Positions 17,561-25,477 of a stretch of DNA of 35,654 nucleotides are shown here, one piece after another (the first letter of the stretch is position 1; the number at the start of each line of letters is the position of its first letter). Made by a program: the position numbers and the translations under genes. The DNA is taken from positions 1 to 35,654 of the IMG/VR virus record IMGVR_UViG_3300037199_000131. One strand, 5' to 3'. The notes beneath the pieces are model-generated. The model made no database searches and was not told where the DNA came from. It was given only the letters and a program-made list of their open reading frames with translations. The DNA comes from a virus.

Positions 17561-18526
17561 TTACCGGCTCTTCATCCGCTCTTCCCATTCGCGCGTGGTG
17601 AGGTATTTGTTGATCGGCTTCTCGCCGGCCGGCGTCTTTGTCGCCCCGGTTGAGCGGGTATTGAGCACGGTAGCGGGCGGATTGCGCAACTGCTGTACCT
17701 CGTAAGCCCTAATTTTCTCAGCATCTTTGCCTAACCACTTCACTAACTGTTCCGGGGACATCGTGCGGACTAACGCGTTGTGCTCCTCCAGCAGTTTGGC
17801 GCGCACGTCTCGAGCCGCGTCCCGAGCGGTGTAGAACGTCTTCTGCAACCTGTGAGCCCCGAGCATGAGCTCGGCTATACGCCGCGCCACCTCCGGCTCT
17901 GCCGGCAGACCCTCGGCCTCCATTGCCGTGGAGATTTGGCCCTGTACGCGCTTGTGCAGCGCAGCCTTGGCCTCATTGGATTTGGCCGCCTCGGCATCCT
18001 GAGCGCGCTTCTGCTCGGCCGCACGGAACTGAGCTAGTTCTTGCTGCTGTTGCAGCGACTCCCGCTGTTCCGGTGTCATTCGCTCCACTTGGAGCTTCCG
18101 GTAGAGGTATCGCTGCACGATCTCGTCAAATTTCGCTCCCTCCTTGCCCGACGAGAGCTTTTCCATCGCGCCGATCGGGTCGGCGTTGAAGTCGTCAACC
18201 CACTTCTCCACGCGCTTCTGCATTTGCGCGGCTTCCTGGAATCGCTGATCAGACGCCTTCCGGATCTGATAGTCGCGCACGACCTCCTCAATCGGGATCT
18301 CCTTGTCCGCGCCATCGACCGTCACCTTGACCCTGGCCCCTGGCTTGTAGGGCAGATCAGCGTCGGCGACCGGGACAATTCCCGGTTCCTGACCGGCTTT
18401 CGGCTTCGTATCGCGAGCACCGCGCGCGGCCAGCGCGCCGTCGATGGTGGAAGGTGGTTTACCTGACACGTGCGTCGGTGTCGTGGTGGTAGCTGTAGTA
18501 GGTGCGACGGGGGCGGCGTCAGGCAT
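17561..18526 (-). CDS. Capsid scaffold protein, 321 aa
   Basis: The start is ATG at 18526 with GAGGAGAAGAACC upstream, overlapping the previous gene by 8 nt. The N-terminal ~75 residues are Pro/Thr/Ala-rich and disordered. Residues ~75-260 are strongly charged and helical with much Gln, Glu, Lys and Ala (QRESLQQQQELAQFRAAEQK), as in podoviral scaffolds. The C-terminus is basic (REWEERMKSR), fitting the coat-binding helix of scaffold proteins. It lies directly upstream of the major capsid gene, the usual place. Scaffolds are poorly conserved, so the call rests on composition and position. Confidence 0.8.
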   Translation of the reverse strand: MPDAAPVAPTTATTTTPTHVSGKPPSTIDGALAARGARDTKPKAGQEPGIVPVADADLPYKPGARVKVTVDGADKEIPIEEVVRDYQIRKASDQRFQEAAQMQKRVEKWVDDFNADPIGAMEKLSSGKEGAKFDEIVQRYLYRKLQVERMTPEQRESLQQQQELAQFRAAEQKRAQDAEAAKSNEAKAALHKRVQGQISTAMEAEGLPAEPEVARRIAELMLGAHRLQKTFYTARDAARDVRAKLLEEHNALVRTMSPEQLVKWLGKDAEKIRAYEVQQLRNPPATVLNTRSTGATKTPAGEKPINKYLTTREWEERMKSR

Positions 18527-18770
18527 GGTTCTTCTCCTCGGGGCGGGCGTACTCCACGGCGTTTTCGTCGGGCGCTGAGTTCAGGAGCGCCGCCTGCGCT
18601 TCCTCGAGCCGCTGCCTCGCGGCGTCGGCAGCGGCCTTGAAGGCCAACGCCTCGTCTACGTTTTTCGGGGGTGGGCCATTCCCTAGGCCCAGGGCTTCGT
18701 CGATCGTTTTGGGCGGGTTGTACGGCTTTCCCCTCAGCACATCATCGATATGGGCGGGCGCGTTTGGCAT
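18519..18770 (-). CDS. Small protein between portal and scaffold, 83 aa
   Basis: The start is ATG at 18770 with AGGATAGG upstream. It has a Pro-rich N-terminus with a repeated phrase (KPYNPPKTIDEALGLG, then GPPPKNVDEALAFKAA), followed by an Ala/Glu-rich helix to residue ~70. The phrase also resembles the scaffold N-terminus (KPPSTIDGALAARG), so the two genes may share a short binding motif. It overlaps the scaffold gene by 8 nt. Probably a portal- or scaffold-associated assembly factor, but that is inference. Confidence 0.6.
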   Translation of the reverse strand: MPNAPAHIDDVLRGKPYNPPKTIDEALGLGNGPPPKNVDEALAFKAAADAARQRLEEAQAALLNSAPDENAVEYARPEEKNHA

Positions 18771-18780
18771 GATTCCTATC

Positions 18781-20946
18781 CTAAGCCGATGCGGGCTTGA
18801 CTCCAGGCGGGGTGACTCGAGCGGCAGGCTTCGGCAACTCGGTCTTCTGGCCGGTCATGGGGTTCGTCGGGCCCTGCGGCATCGAGGGCTCCCTCGCTGG
18901 CGTACCTACTGGAGTCGTGGGCTGCCCTGGCTGCGGAGGACCGGCGCCCGAGAAGATGTCCTTCGCCGCTGTTGGTTCGTCGGGGCGGTTCGGGTCGGCT
19001 GCAGCCTGGCTCTCCGGCACCACCGGAGGCGAAGCGAACGACTTGATCCCCAGGAAGGCTGCGAGGACCGGATCCAGCATCTTCGCCATACTGAGATGCC
19101 ACTCGATGTGATTGGTCGCCTGCAACACTAGCCGTGGGTTGGTGCGGCTCTCCGGGGAGTCGAGGAGGACCTTATGGTGCAGAGCGTGAAGTTGGTGGTC
19201 ATCGGTTTTGAGACCTTGGACCTCCTTGCCATCCGACAGGGCTTCGTTCTCAGCCTTGACGTTCATGAGCTCAGACTGTGCCGGGTCGATGATGGGCTCT
19301 AGCCGGCCCGTCGTCAGGACCTGCACGTAGTCCTGCGTCGTGCGAACGAGGCCCTTGGCCAATAGGTTGTCGGCGATCTGCATTTTCCCTGCGAGCGTTT
19401 GCAATAGCGGGTTTTGGAGCTCGACCGTTATCCGCTTCACTTCCGACAGATCCTGGCCGGTGAACGACTTCATATAGCTGCGGGCGTTGCTTTTGCCGAC
19501 AATGAGCGCGTTCTGCTGCTGGTCTCCGAACGTGATGTAATCCTGAATGGTCGCGGTGGCGCACTCTTCCATCGCCTGCACGTAGCTCGCTTGCAGCCTG
19601 ACCGTGTGTTTCAGGGCCTGCGCCACCACGAGCGCGGCCATGGAGCCGGATGACACGTTTTCGGGCGGAGAGCCTCTAGTCGTCGCGTTCTGTCCGGAGA
19701 TGGCCTCAAGGTCGCCTACCAGCTTCTCGAGCCATGTGAGCGATTCGGGAGCAACCTTCAGCATATTGAGGCCCTGCGGTATTCCTCCCCCCTCAACCCC
19801 TGGGATCGGGTCGTATTCGAGTAGCACCAGGCCGCTGCCTATCATTTTAGGCGTGAGCGCGGCCTGACGAGGGGACGCCACGGACTGGATACCGAAGGCG
19901 TTGTGATTCGTGGCCAGCGTCGTGTACTGAGCGTCAATGGCATGCTGGATTGGCAGGAGGTCGAAGTTGATTGAGTATCCGAAATTCGTTCCCTCCTGCC
20001 GACCCGCCGAAATTCGGAATAACGGCCGCTGCTGATACGGGAGCGGGCCGTCTTGCACCCAGGTCTGCCCGACGATGAACATGTACCGGCCATGAGGCAT
20101 GGCCGCGGTCTTGTCGTGGAAGAAGTGGAAGCACTCCACTTGATCCGAGAAATGGAACGCCATCTGGGTGAAGTTGTTGTAGAACGCGGGCGTAGGGTGC
20201 TGAGCATAGCTTTCGAGTCGTCCCGGCGCGTTCAATATCTCCCGCTTCTTCCCCGGGTATTTCTGCGCCAAGTCGTACTTGTTCACGTACTCCCGGACGA
20301 TGACCCAAGTCATCTTTCGCGGGTCGGGCTCGGAGAAATCGCGAACCACCTCCCAGGGCGGAAACGATTGGAAAACGAGCGTCCCGGACCACTGCGGCTT
20401 CCCCGTGCCCGGTACTGGCTCCATGAGCCCGGTTTGCGGGTTGGGCGCCAGGTCTTCCGTGCCCGGCAGCCGCCCGACGATGTCGCCGCCCGTCGCGTTC
20501 CAGAATTTGCCGATGTAGCCCTCTCCGTACCACTGCGCGAAATCAACAGCCTCTTGACTCACTGATTCGAGGCTCTTGTTCCGCATCGTGTCGTAGTCGA
20601 GTAGATTCTGAGCCAGGATGCACTGCGCCATAGACGAAAAGTCGGAATTGGTCGCCTTTGCCGAAAAACTCGGACGCTCCTGGCAGATCTGATCGACGAT
20701 GCCCGAATTGATGGCCCGAAGATGATTCGCCTCGAGCAACACCTGCTCTCCGGCCATACCCCCCGTCCAGACTCGGCCCAGCTTGATACCGCCCTTATTT
20801 TGGGCCTTGTACACACGATGCCAGAGGTTGAGCTGGCTCGTGCGGATGAATTGGTAGTATGAGCCGATGCGCGAGAATGCCTCCGCGCAACAACGGTCAG
20901 CCGGTAGTGCTGCCCAGTATTCGTCTGAATTGGTGTCGAACGACAT
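18781..20946 (-). CDS. Portal protein (P22-like podoviral), 721 aa
   Basis: Begins at ATG 20946 just after the terminase gene (GAGGCG ribosome site). Length is close to P22 gp1 (725 aa). Visible portal features are a helical N-terminus (YYQFIRTSQLNLWHRVYKAQ), a central clip/wing region with aromatic strands (FQSFPPWEVVRDFSEPDP), and a helical stem/crown part (EECATATIQDYITFGDQQQN). The C-terminus is a Pro/Gly-rich tail, ~100 residues, like the barrel tail of P22-type portals but low-complexity here. It forms the dodecameric DNA entry channel with the terminase. A 36-bp part of this gene (20137-20172) recurs almost exactly at 25532-25567. Confidence 0.88.
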   Translation of the reverse strand: MSFDTNSDEYWAALPADRCCAEAFSRIGSYYQFIRTSQLNLWHRVYKAQNKGGIKLGRVWTGGMAGEQVLLEANHLRAINSGIVDQICQERPSFSAKATNSDFSSMAQCILAQNLLDYDTMRNKSLESVSQEAVDFAQWYGEGYIGKFWNATGGDIVGRLPGTEDLAPNPQTGLMEPVPGTGKPQWSGTLVFQSFPPWEVVRDFSEPDPRKMTWVIVREYVNKYDLAQKYPGKKREILNAPGRLESYAQHPTPAFYNNFTQMAFHFSDQVECFHFFHDKTAAMPHGRYMFIVGQTWVQDGPLPYQQRPLFRISAGRQEGTNFGYSINFDLLPIQHAIDAQYTTLATNHNAFGIQSVASPRQAALTPKMIGSGLVLLEYDPIPGVEGGGIPQGLNMLKVAPESLTWLEKLVGDLEAISGQNATTRGSPPENVSSGSMAALVVAQALKHTVRLQASYVQAMEECATATIQDYITFGDQQQNALIVGKSNARSYMKSFTGQDLSEVKRITVELQNPLLQTLAGKMQIADNLLAKGLVRTTQDYVQVLTTGRLEPIIDPAQSELMNVKAENEALSDGKEVQGLKTDDHQLHALHHKVLLDSPESRTNPRLVLQATNHIEWHLSMAKMLDPVLAAFLGIKSFASPPVVPESQAAADPNRPDEPTAAKDIFSGAGPPQPGQPTTPVGTPAREPSMPQGPTNPMTGQKTELPKPAARVTPPGVKPASA

Positions 20947-20949
20947 TGG

Positions 20950-22410
20950 TTACGCCTCGCCGAACGTGTTGGGTATGAGAGCCCGCAGCGCCTGTGCGGC
21001 GCCGCTTTCGGAGTGGAACGCCTTTGCGTCGATGATGTCGGGGCGGAGAACGTCCGTCTCGGGGTTGAACGTCTCTGGTATGGCTGGATAGGGATTGATG
21101 CTCACTGGCACTGAGCGCACCATATAGACGAGCGCGGCCAGTAGGTCGAGGTGGCTATCGCCCTGGTGCTCGAACTTGGTTCGCGCCGCGTTCCACACGC
21201 CCGTGCGGAGCTGGTGAATGAGCTTCTTGCAGCGTGGGTCTATCTCGATCTCGCCCTTTTGAAAGCGGATTCGCAGCACGTTCACCATGCCGTCGAGCGA
21301 TTCTTTGACAACGGGCAGGAACAAGAGGCGGTGAAGGGTCTGCATGTCGAACGCCCATTGCGGGTTAGCCGAGTCAGACGTACGCCGCCAGGGCCGCATG
21401 CCACCGGTTGCTGGAGGCAGGTGTCCCCAGAGCGCGGCCTCCTTGCCCTTGATCTCCTCCGCCTGAGTCTGAGTGTTCTGTTTCAGGCATACGAGCTCGT
21501 CCTCCACCACCAATGTTGCGCGCCTAAAATCGTAGTAGGCGAACACCGTGCCCATCGGGTCCGGGTGGAAGCCCGGGTCGGACGAAACTAGGCACAGCTC
21601 GTACTTATCCGGGGAGCGGGTCGGCCTGCTGTACCGAGCCTCGTCCTGGCAGAACTCGGCCACGATGACGCGGCTCGAGTCGATCACCGGGATGTTCTTG
21701 TACTCGCGGAGGTAGGTGTCGCTCTCGCACCCGCCGCACTCAGCCGACCACTCGGCCTTCTGCTTCGGAGTGACGTGCGGCATGTCGTCGATCGACGCAG
21801 CGAAGTACGCGGCGACCTCCATCGCTGTTGCACGCAGCTCGAGGAAGTAGTGTGCCGGCTGTTTCGGCGCGCTCGACAGGACCACTAGCCGGCCGCGCGT
21901 CGTGAGAAAGGTGGCCAGGATCACGTCCTTGACGAGTGACTTCAGCTCGGCTGAGGGCACGTACCCGGCCTCGTCGACAACCCAGAAATCGACCGCAGGT
22001 CCACGGTTCGAGTCGACGGCCCGCATATCGTCGGCTCCAGTGAGCCGGATTGTCGACCCGCTTGGAAACGCGAAAACATGGTCAACCGAGTTGTAGCGGA
22101 TACCGTCCGCTACGTTCGTCGGAGCCCGGGCCAGTATTTTCCGGGCGTTGGGGAGCAGGTAGGCTTTCAGCGACTTGGCGGTGGAGGACGTGACGGTGAC
22201 AACCGCGTGCGGCCGGCTCATGGCGAGCTCGAAACACACGACCAACGCAACGTAACTTTTCCCGAATTGCCGGCTCACCATGCCGACCATCGTGGGCTGG
22301 CGGACCCCGTCGCTAGCGCGGAGCCAGTGGTACAGCTCGCGCGCGTGCGGAGCGACCAGATACTCGAGGTCGCCCGCCTCCCAGAGGCTCAACTCCTGCT
22401 CTGGGGTCAC
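20950..22410 (-). CDS. terL: Terminase large subunit, 486 aa
   Basis: I chose GTG at 22408-22410, which overlaps the upstream stop as GTGA. The open frame extends further up, but that part is Arg/Pro/Gly-rich shadow coding over another gene. ATPase motifs are a deviant Walker A SRQFGKSY (46-53), Walker B DFWVVDEAGY (141-150) and a coupling motif LSSAP (178-182). The RNase H-like nuclease domain has Asp in SSDPGF (~278), an acidic EDE (~303-305) and a final GDSHLDLLAALVYMV. It cuts concatemeric DNA and drives packaging through the portal encoded next. No small subunit is recognised for certain. Confidence 0.93.
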   Translation of the reverse strand: MTPEQELSLWEAGDLEYLVAPHARELYHWLRASDGVRQPTMVGMVSRQFGKSYVALVVCFELAMSRPHAVVTVTSSTAKSLKAYLLPNARKILARAPTNVADGIRYNSVDHVFAFPSGSTIRLTGADDMRAVDSNRGPAVDFWVVDEAGYVPSAELKSLVKDVILATFLTTRGRLVVLSSAPKQPAHYFLELRATAMEVAAYFAASIDDMPHVTPKQKAEWSAECGGCESDTYLREYKNIPVIDSSRVIVAEFCQDEARYSRPTRSPDKYELCLVSSDPGFHPDPMGTVFAYYDFRRATLVVEDELVCLKQNTQTQAEEIKGKEAALWGHLPPATGGMRPWRRTSDSANPQWAFDMQTLHRLLFLPVVKESLDGMVNVLRIRFQKGEIEIDPRCKKLIHQLRTGVWNAARTKFEHQGDSHLDLLAALVYMVRSVPVSINPYPAIPETFNPETDVLRPDIIDAKAFHSESGAAQALRALIPNTFGEA

Positions 22411-22718
22411 CGGGGCACGACCTGGTCGGCGCCCGAGGGGACCTGTAACGGCACGCCCGTGAGGCCAGAGTGGTACGCGAGCGCATTGACCGCGACCCGC
22501 ATCCGCTCGACGACCTCCAGGGCCTTGTGCACCTCGTCGGACGTCAGCGCGGGGACTTGCGCCGCCAGCTGCGCCCGGCTGCGATCCGCGTAGTCGCGAT
22601 CCTCGAGATAGGCGGCCCGGCGCGCCCGGGCGCTGCGCTCCTGGCGGAGATCCCGGTGCACCACCAGGGCGGCGGCGATCAGGGCGAGGGCTACGACGGC
22701 GACGAGGACGGAGCTCAT
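22407..22718 (-). CDS. Membrane-anchored helical protein, 103 aa
   Basis: The start ATG at 22718 overlaps the upstream stop by 4 nt (ATGA), and its own stop overlaps the terminase start (GTGA). The N-terminus is a transmembrane segment (VLVAVVALALIAAALVVH, residues 4-21) followed by a long charged helix rich in Arg, Ala and Glu (residues 22-80). The layout is that of an i-spanin or other signal-anchored coiled-coil protein, but it lies far from the lysis block. A small terminase role is unlikely because of the membrane helix. Function unknown. Confidence 0.65.
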   Translation of the reverse strand: MSSVLVAVVALALIAAALVVHRDLRQERSARARRAAYLEDRDYADRSRAQLAAQVPALTSDEVHKALEVVERMRVAVNALAYHSGLTGVPLQVPSGADQVVPR

Positions 22719-23044
22719 GATCGCCCCCACCGTCGAGTAGGCGTAGGCCGGTCCCCCGGTGCGGGTGCATCCGCGTGCTCGGGCTGGTAGTCGCGCTCGA
22801 AAACTTTGGCGTCGAGGTACTCCCAGCCGCTGGGCGTGGGGCTCGCGGGGCTCGCGGTCACGAGGTATCCGCCCGCCTGGGGTAGGTATCGGTGGATCCA
22901 TTCGCGGCCCACCTCGATCTCCTGGCCGTCCTCGAGGATCAGTCGGCAGCCGAGATATTCCCAGGCCACGGGGGATAACCCGTGGGCCAGCACTACGGCG
23001 ATCCTGGAGGCGCTCACTACGCGTGAACATTGATATTTGTCCAT
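22715..23044 (-). CDS. Small soluble protein, 109 aa, paralogue of 23084-23362
   Basis: The start ATG at 23044 follows AAAGGGACGTA. Its body (VLAHG...GCRLILEDGQEIEVG, YLPQAGGYLVTASP, GWEYLDAKVFERDYQPEHAD) contains the GGY-x-V...G-x-x-x...A-x-x-FE-x-x-Y pattern of a small, widespread phage protein family with no assigned role. It differs from its neighbour by an insertion near residue 68 (SPTPS) and an Arg/Pro-rich end. The two genes and their upstream sequence are a recent tandem duplication. Confidence 0.68.
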   Translation of the reverse strand: MDKYQCSRVVSASRIAVVLAHGLSPVAWEYLGCRLILEDGQEIEVGREWIHRYLPQAGGYLVTASPASPTPSGWEYLDAKVFERDYQPEHADAPAPGDRPTPTRRWGRS

Positions 23045-23391
23045 TACGTCCCTTTCGTTTAGTTCTTCGGGGGAGCGCCGGGTTCAAAAGGGCGAGGGCG
23101 CATCCGCGTGCTCGGGCTGGTAGTCGCGCTCGAAAACTTTGGCGTCGATGTACTCCCAGCCGCCGGGGCTCGCGGTCACGAGGTATCCGCCCGCCTGAGG
23201 TAGGCATCGGTGGACCCATTCGCGGCCCACCTCGATCTCCTGGCCGTCCTCGAGGATCAGTCGGCAGCCGAGATATTCCCCGACCCCGTGGGACGACCCG
23301 TGGGCCAGCACTACGGCGATCCTGGAGGCGTTCACTACGCGTGAACATTGGTATTTGTCCATTACGTCCCTTTCGGTCAGGGCTTCGGGGG
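22767..23391. repeat. Direct tandem duplication of ~300 bp (22767-23073 and 23100-23391)
   Basis: The two segments match almost base for base over the coding part, the ribosome site (tacgtccctttcg) and a short upstream run (cttcggggg at 23065-23073 and 23383-23391). They differ mainly by a ~15-nt insertion and scattered substitutions. The high identity at synonymous positions implies a recent event. Confidence 0.88.
23084..23362 (-). CDS. Small soluble protein, 92 aa, paralogue of 22715-23044
   Basis: The start ATG at 23362 follows AAAGGGACGTA, as in the other copy. Residues 1-88 match the neighbour closely: MDKYQCSRVV, IAVVLAHG, CRLILEDGQEIEVGREW, GGYLVTASPGGWEYIDAKVF. Both share the G-G-Y-x-V...FE-x-x-Y pattern of small phage proteins. 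The copy lacks the insert and the basic tail. Retention of both frames suggests both are expressed. The open frame upstream of this ATG is not supported. Confidence 0.68.
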   Translation of the reverse strand: MDKYQCSRVVNASRIAVVLAHGSSHGVGEYLGCRLILEDGQEIEVGREWVHRCLPQAGGYLVTASPGGWEYIDAKVFERDYQPEHADAPSPF

Positions 23392-23793
23392 TGCGGTGGG
23401 TGCGATGCGGCGCCGGGTCAGCGGGGCGACTCGGTCGGCTACGGCCGGATCGCAGCGGGGGGGCGGCCCGTCCACGGGGGGGGGTTGGTATGGAATACGA
23501 CAGTCCTCGAGAACTATCGATGCCTGTCCCTCGCAAACCTGCGGGCTTTGCTCCTGCTCCCACTCGATCTGGGTGACCCGTCCGCGCAGGACCGATAGCA
23601 CGGCTACCCGCGTGTGGGACAGCCCGAGGCTGGCGTCGACAACAGGAGCCCGGAGCGTGATCCCTCCCCAGGATTTTGGCCAGCCGCTGGGCTCGCCCCT
23701 GTTCCACACCTGCACCGTCTCCGCCCTGCCCAGCGGGGACGCCGCAACGTCACGTCTGTACGTCAGTGTGTGTGGCCGGCTCGGTTTCCCCAC
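23377..23793 (-). CDS. Hypothetical protein, 138 aa
   Basis: The start is GTG at 23793 with a strong AAGGAGGG 5 nt upstream, 12 nt after the methyltransferase stop. The N-terminal ~100 residues look like a beta-rich domain (TVQVWNRGEPSGWPKSWGG, TRVAVLSVLRGRVTQIEWE). The last ~40 residues are Pro/Arg-rich. I do not recognise it. Its place between the methyltransferase and the duplicated small genes marks it as part of the same leftward operon. Confidence 0.6.
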   Translation of the reverse strand: MGKPSRPHTLTYRRDVAASPLGRAETVQVWNRGEPSGWPKSWGGITLRAPVVDASLGLSHTRVAVLSVLRGRVTQIEWEQEQSPQVCEGQASIVLEDCRIPYQPPPVDGPPPRCDPAVADRVAPLTRRRIAPTAPPKP

Positions 23794-23805
23794 GGTATCC
23801 CTCCT

Positions 23806-24618
23806 TCATAGAATCTCTATGACGGCGCGTACAAAGGCCGCTGCGACGAACGGATCTATCGCGTTCCCATAGGCGCGCAGTCGTCCCACTGTTTCGGGTA
23901 TCCGATCAGCCAACGGCTGTGTGCCGGATTCAATAGGTCTGGTTTTCCCGTCGCGACCGAGAAGCCAATTGATCGGACTCCCAGATCGATCTTCTTGAAG
24001 ATCTGCGGGAGTGGGCCACTTCCGTAGAGCCGGGCTGCACCGCATAACTTCAATCCCAGTTTCTCGTGATTCCCCGCCGCGTACTGGTGAGTCGACCCGG
24101 TCGCGTCGTTTGTCGTTGGCGTAGGCCACCCAGTACAGTCTTTGGCGCTTATGGAATCCTCCGAAGCCCGCAGAGCACAGATCTGCCGCTGCGACGGCAT
24201 AATCCGATGTTTCCAGGTCAGTTTGTACAGCGTCGAGCCATTTGAGACCGTCAGGGCTCGCAACCTGTTCTCCAAAGACGACTGAAGGGCGGCGCTGCCG
24301 AATGAGCGGTAGCCAGCTGGGCCACAGGTGCCGCTGGTCGGCGAACCCACCATGCCGACCGGCCTGTGAGAACGGTTGACACGGGCACGACCCCGTCCAG
24401 ACGTCTCGATCGTCGGGCCAGCCGGCGAGGCGGAGGGCGTAGCTCCAGCCGCCGATGCCAGCGAAAAAATGGCACTGTCGGTATTGCTCCAGGTCCGCAA
24501 CGGTGAGGTCGCGCACGCTCCGTCGATCGACAATTCCATGTGCGATATGTCCGTCTGCCGCAAGTCGCTCGATCCATTCCGCCGCGTACGTCTCGATCTC
24601 GTTGTAGAAGGCGCTCAT
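23806..24618 (-). CDS. C5-cytosine DNA methyltransferase, 270 aa
   Basis: The start is ATG at 24618 with GAGGTTCC upstream. Motifs in order: I FAGIGGWSYA (52-61, AdoMet binding), IV GSCPCQPF (76-83, catalytic Cys80), VI FGEQVAS (115-121, where many enzymes have ENV), VIII RQRLYWVA (158-165) and X YGNAIDP (~250-256). It lacks the first ~45 residues of compact enzymes only in being replaced by a phage-specific N-terminus. The target recognition region (~170-240) is short. It probably modifies phage DNA to evade host restriction. No cognate nuclease is adjacent, so it is an orphan enzyme. Confidence 0.93.
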   Translation of the reverse strand: MSAFYNEIETYAAEWIERLAADGHIAHGIVDRRSVRDLTVADLEQYRQCHFFAGIGGWSYALRLAGWPDDRDVWTGSCPCQPFSQAGRHGGFADQRHLWPSWLPLIRQRRPSVVFGEQVASPDGLKWLDAVQTDLETSDYAVAAADLCSAGFGGFHKRQRLYWVAYANDKRRDRVDSPVRGGESRETGIEVMRCSPALRKWPTPADLQEDRSGSPINWLLGRDGKTRPIESGTQPLADRIPETVGRLRAYGNAIDPFVAAAFVRAVIEIL

Positions 24619-24628
24619 GTACGGAACC

Positions 24629-25114
24629 TCAACGGGTTACCTCCTGCTGGTTAGTCAATTCGCGGTACGGGGTCAGTCCCGCCGCAGCCCGAGCCTCGCC
24701 CAACCGCCGCACCCGCTCCTCGGCCGACACGACCACCGTCTGACCCCCGGCCGCGAGGAGCGCAATTCCTGCGCGTGCCTCGACGAGGCCCGCCAGCGCC
24801 TCTCGGTAGGCGTCTACGTCGGCCAGCGTCACGGGCGGCGACTCTCGCAGCAGGACGCAAATCCTGCGGTACAGCACGTCGTACGTCGCGCCGGCCTCCT
24901 CGCGAGTGAGCGACACGCCGTGGCCCAGCTCCTGTGAGATCCGCGACAGTTTGGCCAAGGCGCGAGATTTGCGCGAGTAGCGGGCCTGGGCGACCCGTTT
25001 CGCGCGGAGCTCGTCGTCTGGGCGCTCGAGGCGCTCGAGGGGCACGGGCGGCACTGTAGCACCCTGTGGAGCGATCGCAAGATGTGCGTGAGATCCGGGC
25101 CAGACTGGGCTCAT
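24629..25114 (-). CDS. Hypothetical charged helical protein, 161 aa, first gene of the late operon
   Basis: I favour ATG at 25112-25114. A TTG two codons upstream is also possible. The ribosome site is weak. Residues ~25-80 are Arg/Lys/Ala-rich (ERPDDELRAKRVAQARYSRK), and residues ~75-150 are helical with Ala/Arg/Val (YREALAGLVEARAGIALLAA). It could be a DNA-binding protein or a small terminase subunit, since none is recognised elsewhere. That is a guess from position and charge. It ends 10 nt before the methyltransferase start. Confidence 0.6.
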   Translation of the reverse strand: MSPVWPGSHAHLAIAPQGATVPPVPLERLERPDDELRAKRVAQARYSRKSRALAKLSRISQELGHGVSLTREEAGATYDVLYRRICVLLRESPPVTLADVDAYREALAGLVEARAGIALLAAGGQTVVVSAEERVRRLGEARAAAGLTPYRELTNQQEVTR

Positions 25115-25165
25115 ACGCAAACCTAGCGCTGGCCCGGTAGTGACGATCTAATGATTACGGGCGGC

Positions 25166-25194
25166 TTGCCATCGGCATACGCCGTGTATATACT
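25166..25194 (+). promoter_or_regulatory. Sigma70-like promoter for the 25201-26371 cassette
   Basis: TTGCCA (25166-25171), 17-nt spacer, TATACT (25189-25194). Only 6 nt (gaggct) separate the -10 box from ATG 25201, so the predicted transcription start falls on or next to the start codon. That geometry implies a leaderless mRNA. Confidence 0.7.
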
Positions 25195-25200
25195 GAGGCT

Positions 25201-25476
25201 ATGACCAAAACGACGAACTACCCCGAATACGCAGTGGTGGACCTGGAGACTGGCGCGATCTACGGCATAGGCGAGGACCTGGCGCACGCGCGCGCCGACG
25301 CCCGCGAGGAGCTGCGCAAGGCGCGCATCGACGACCTGGATGAGGCCCTGGCGCGCCTCGCAATCGCGCGCATCACGGTCGCCGCGGCCCAGTCCGTGCG
25401 CGATCACGGGGGCGCCCCGGACGCGCGCAGGCTTTCTGTTGGTACGGCTACGATCTGCCTGCGCGAGGAGGAGTAG
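25201..25476 (+). CDS. Small acidic protein, 91 aa, first gene of the plus-strand early cassette
   Basis: The start ATG at 25201 sits 6 nt after a strong -10 box. It has a short beta N-terminus (YAVVDLETGAIYGIGEDLAH) and then a helical region rich in Ala, Arg, Asp and Glu (ADAREELRKARIDDLDEALA). The stop TAG is 1 nt before the next ATG, and the last codons (GAGGAGGAG) provide its ribosome site. The A-x-x-DLETG-x-x-YG pattern occurs in small phage and actinobacterial proteins of unknown role. An early host-directed function is plausible. Confidence 0.68.
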   Translation: MTKTTNYPEYAVVDLETGAIYGIGEDLAHARADAREELRKARIDDLDEALARLAIARITVAAAQSVRDHGGAPDARRLSVGTATICLREEE

Positions 25477-25477
25477 C

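Noticed and set aside
22411-22770. 120-residue N-terminal extension of terminase large subunit
   Set aside because: The extension is Arg/Pro/Gly-rich and overlaps another gene in full. GTG at 22410 has the GTGA coupling seen throughout.
22719-23348. Arg/Pro/Gly-rich long frame upstream of the 103-aa membrane protein
   Set aside because: It is a shadow of the duplicated small genes in another frame, and its apparent repeats come from the DNA duplication.
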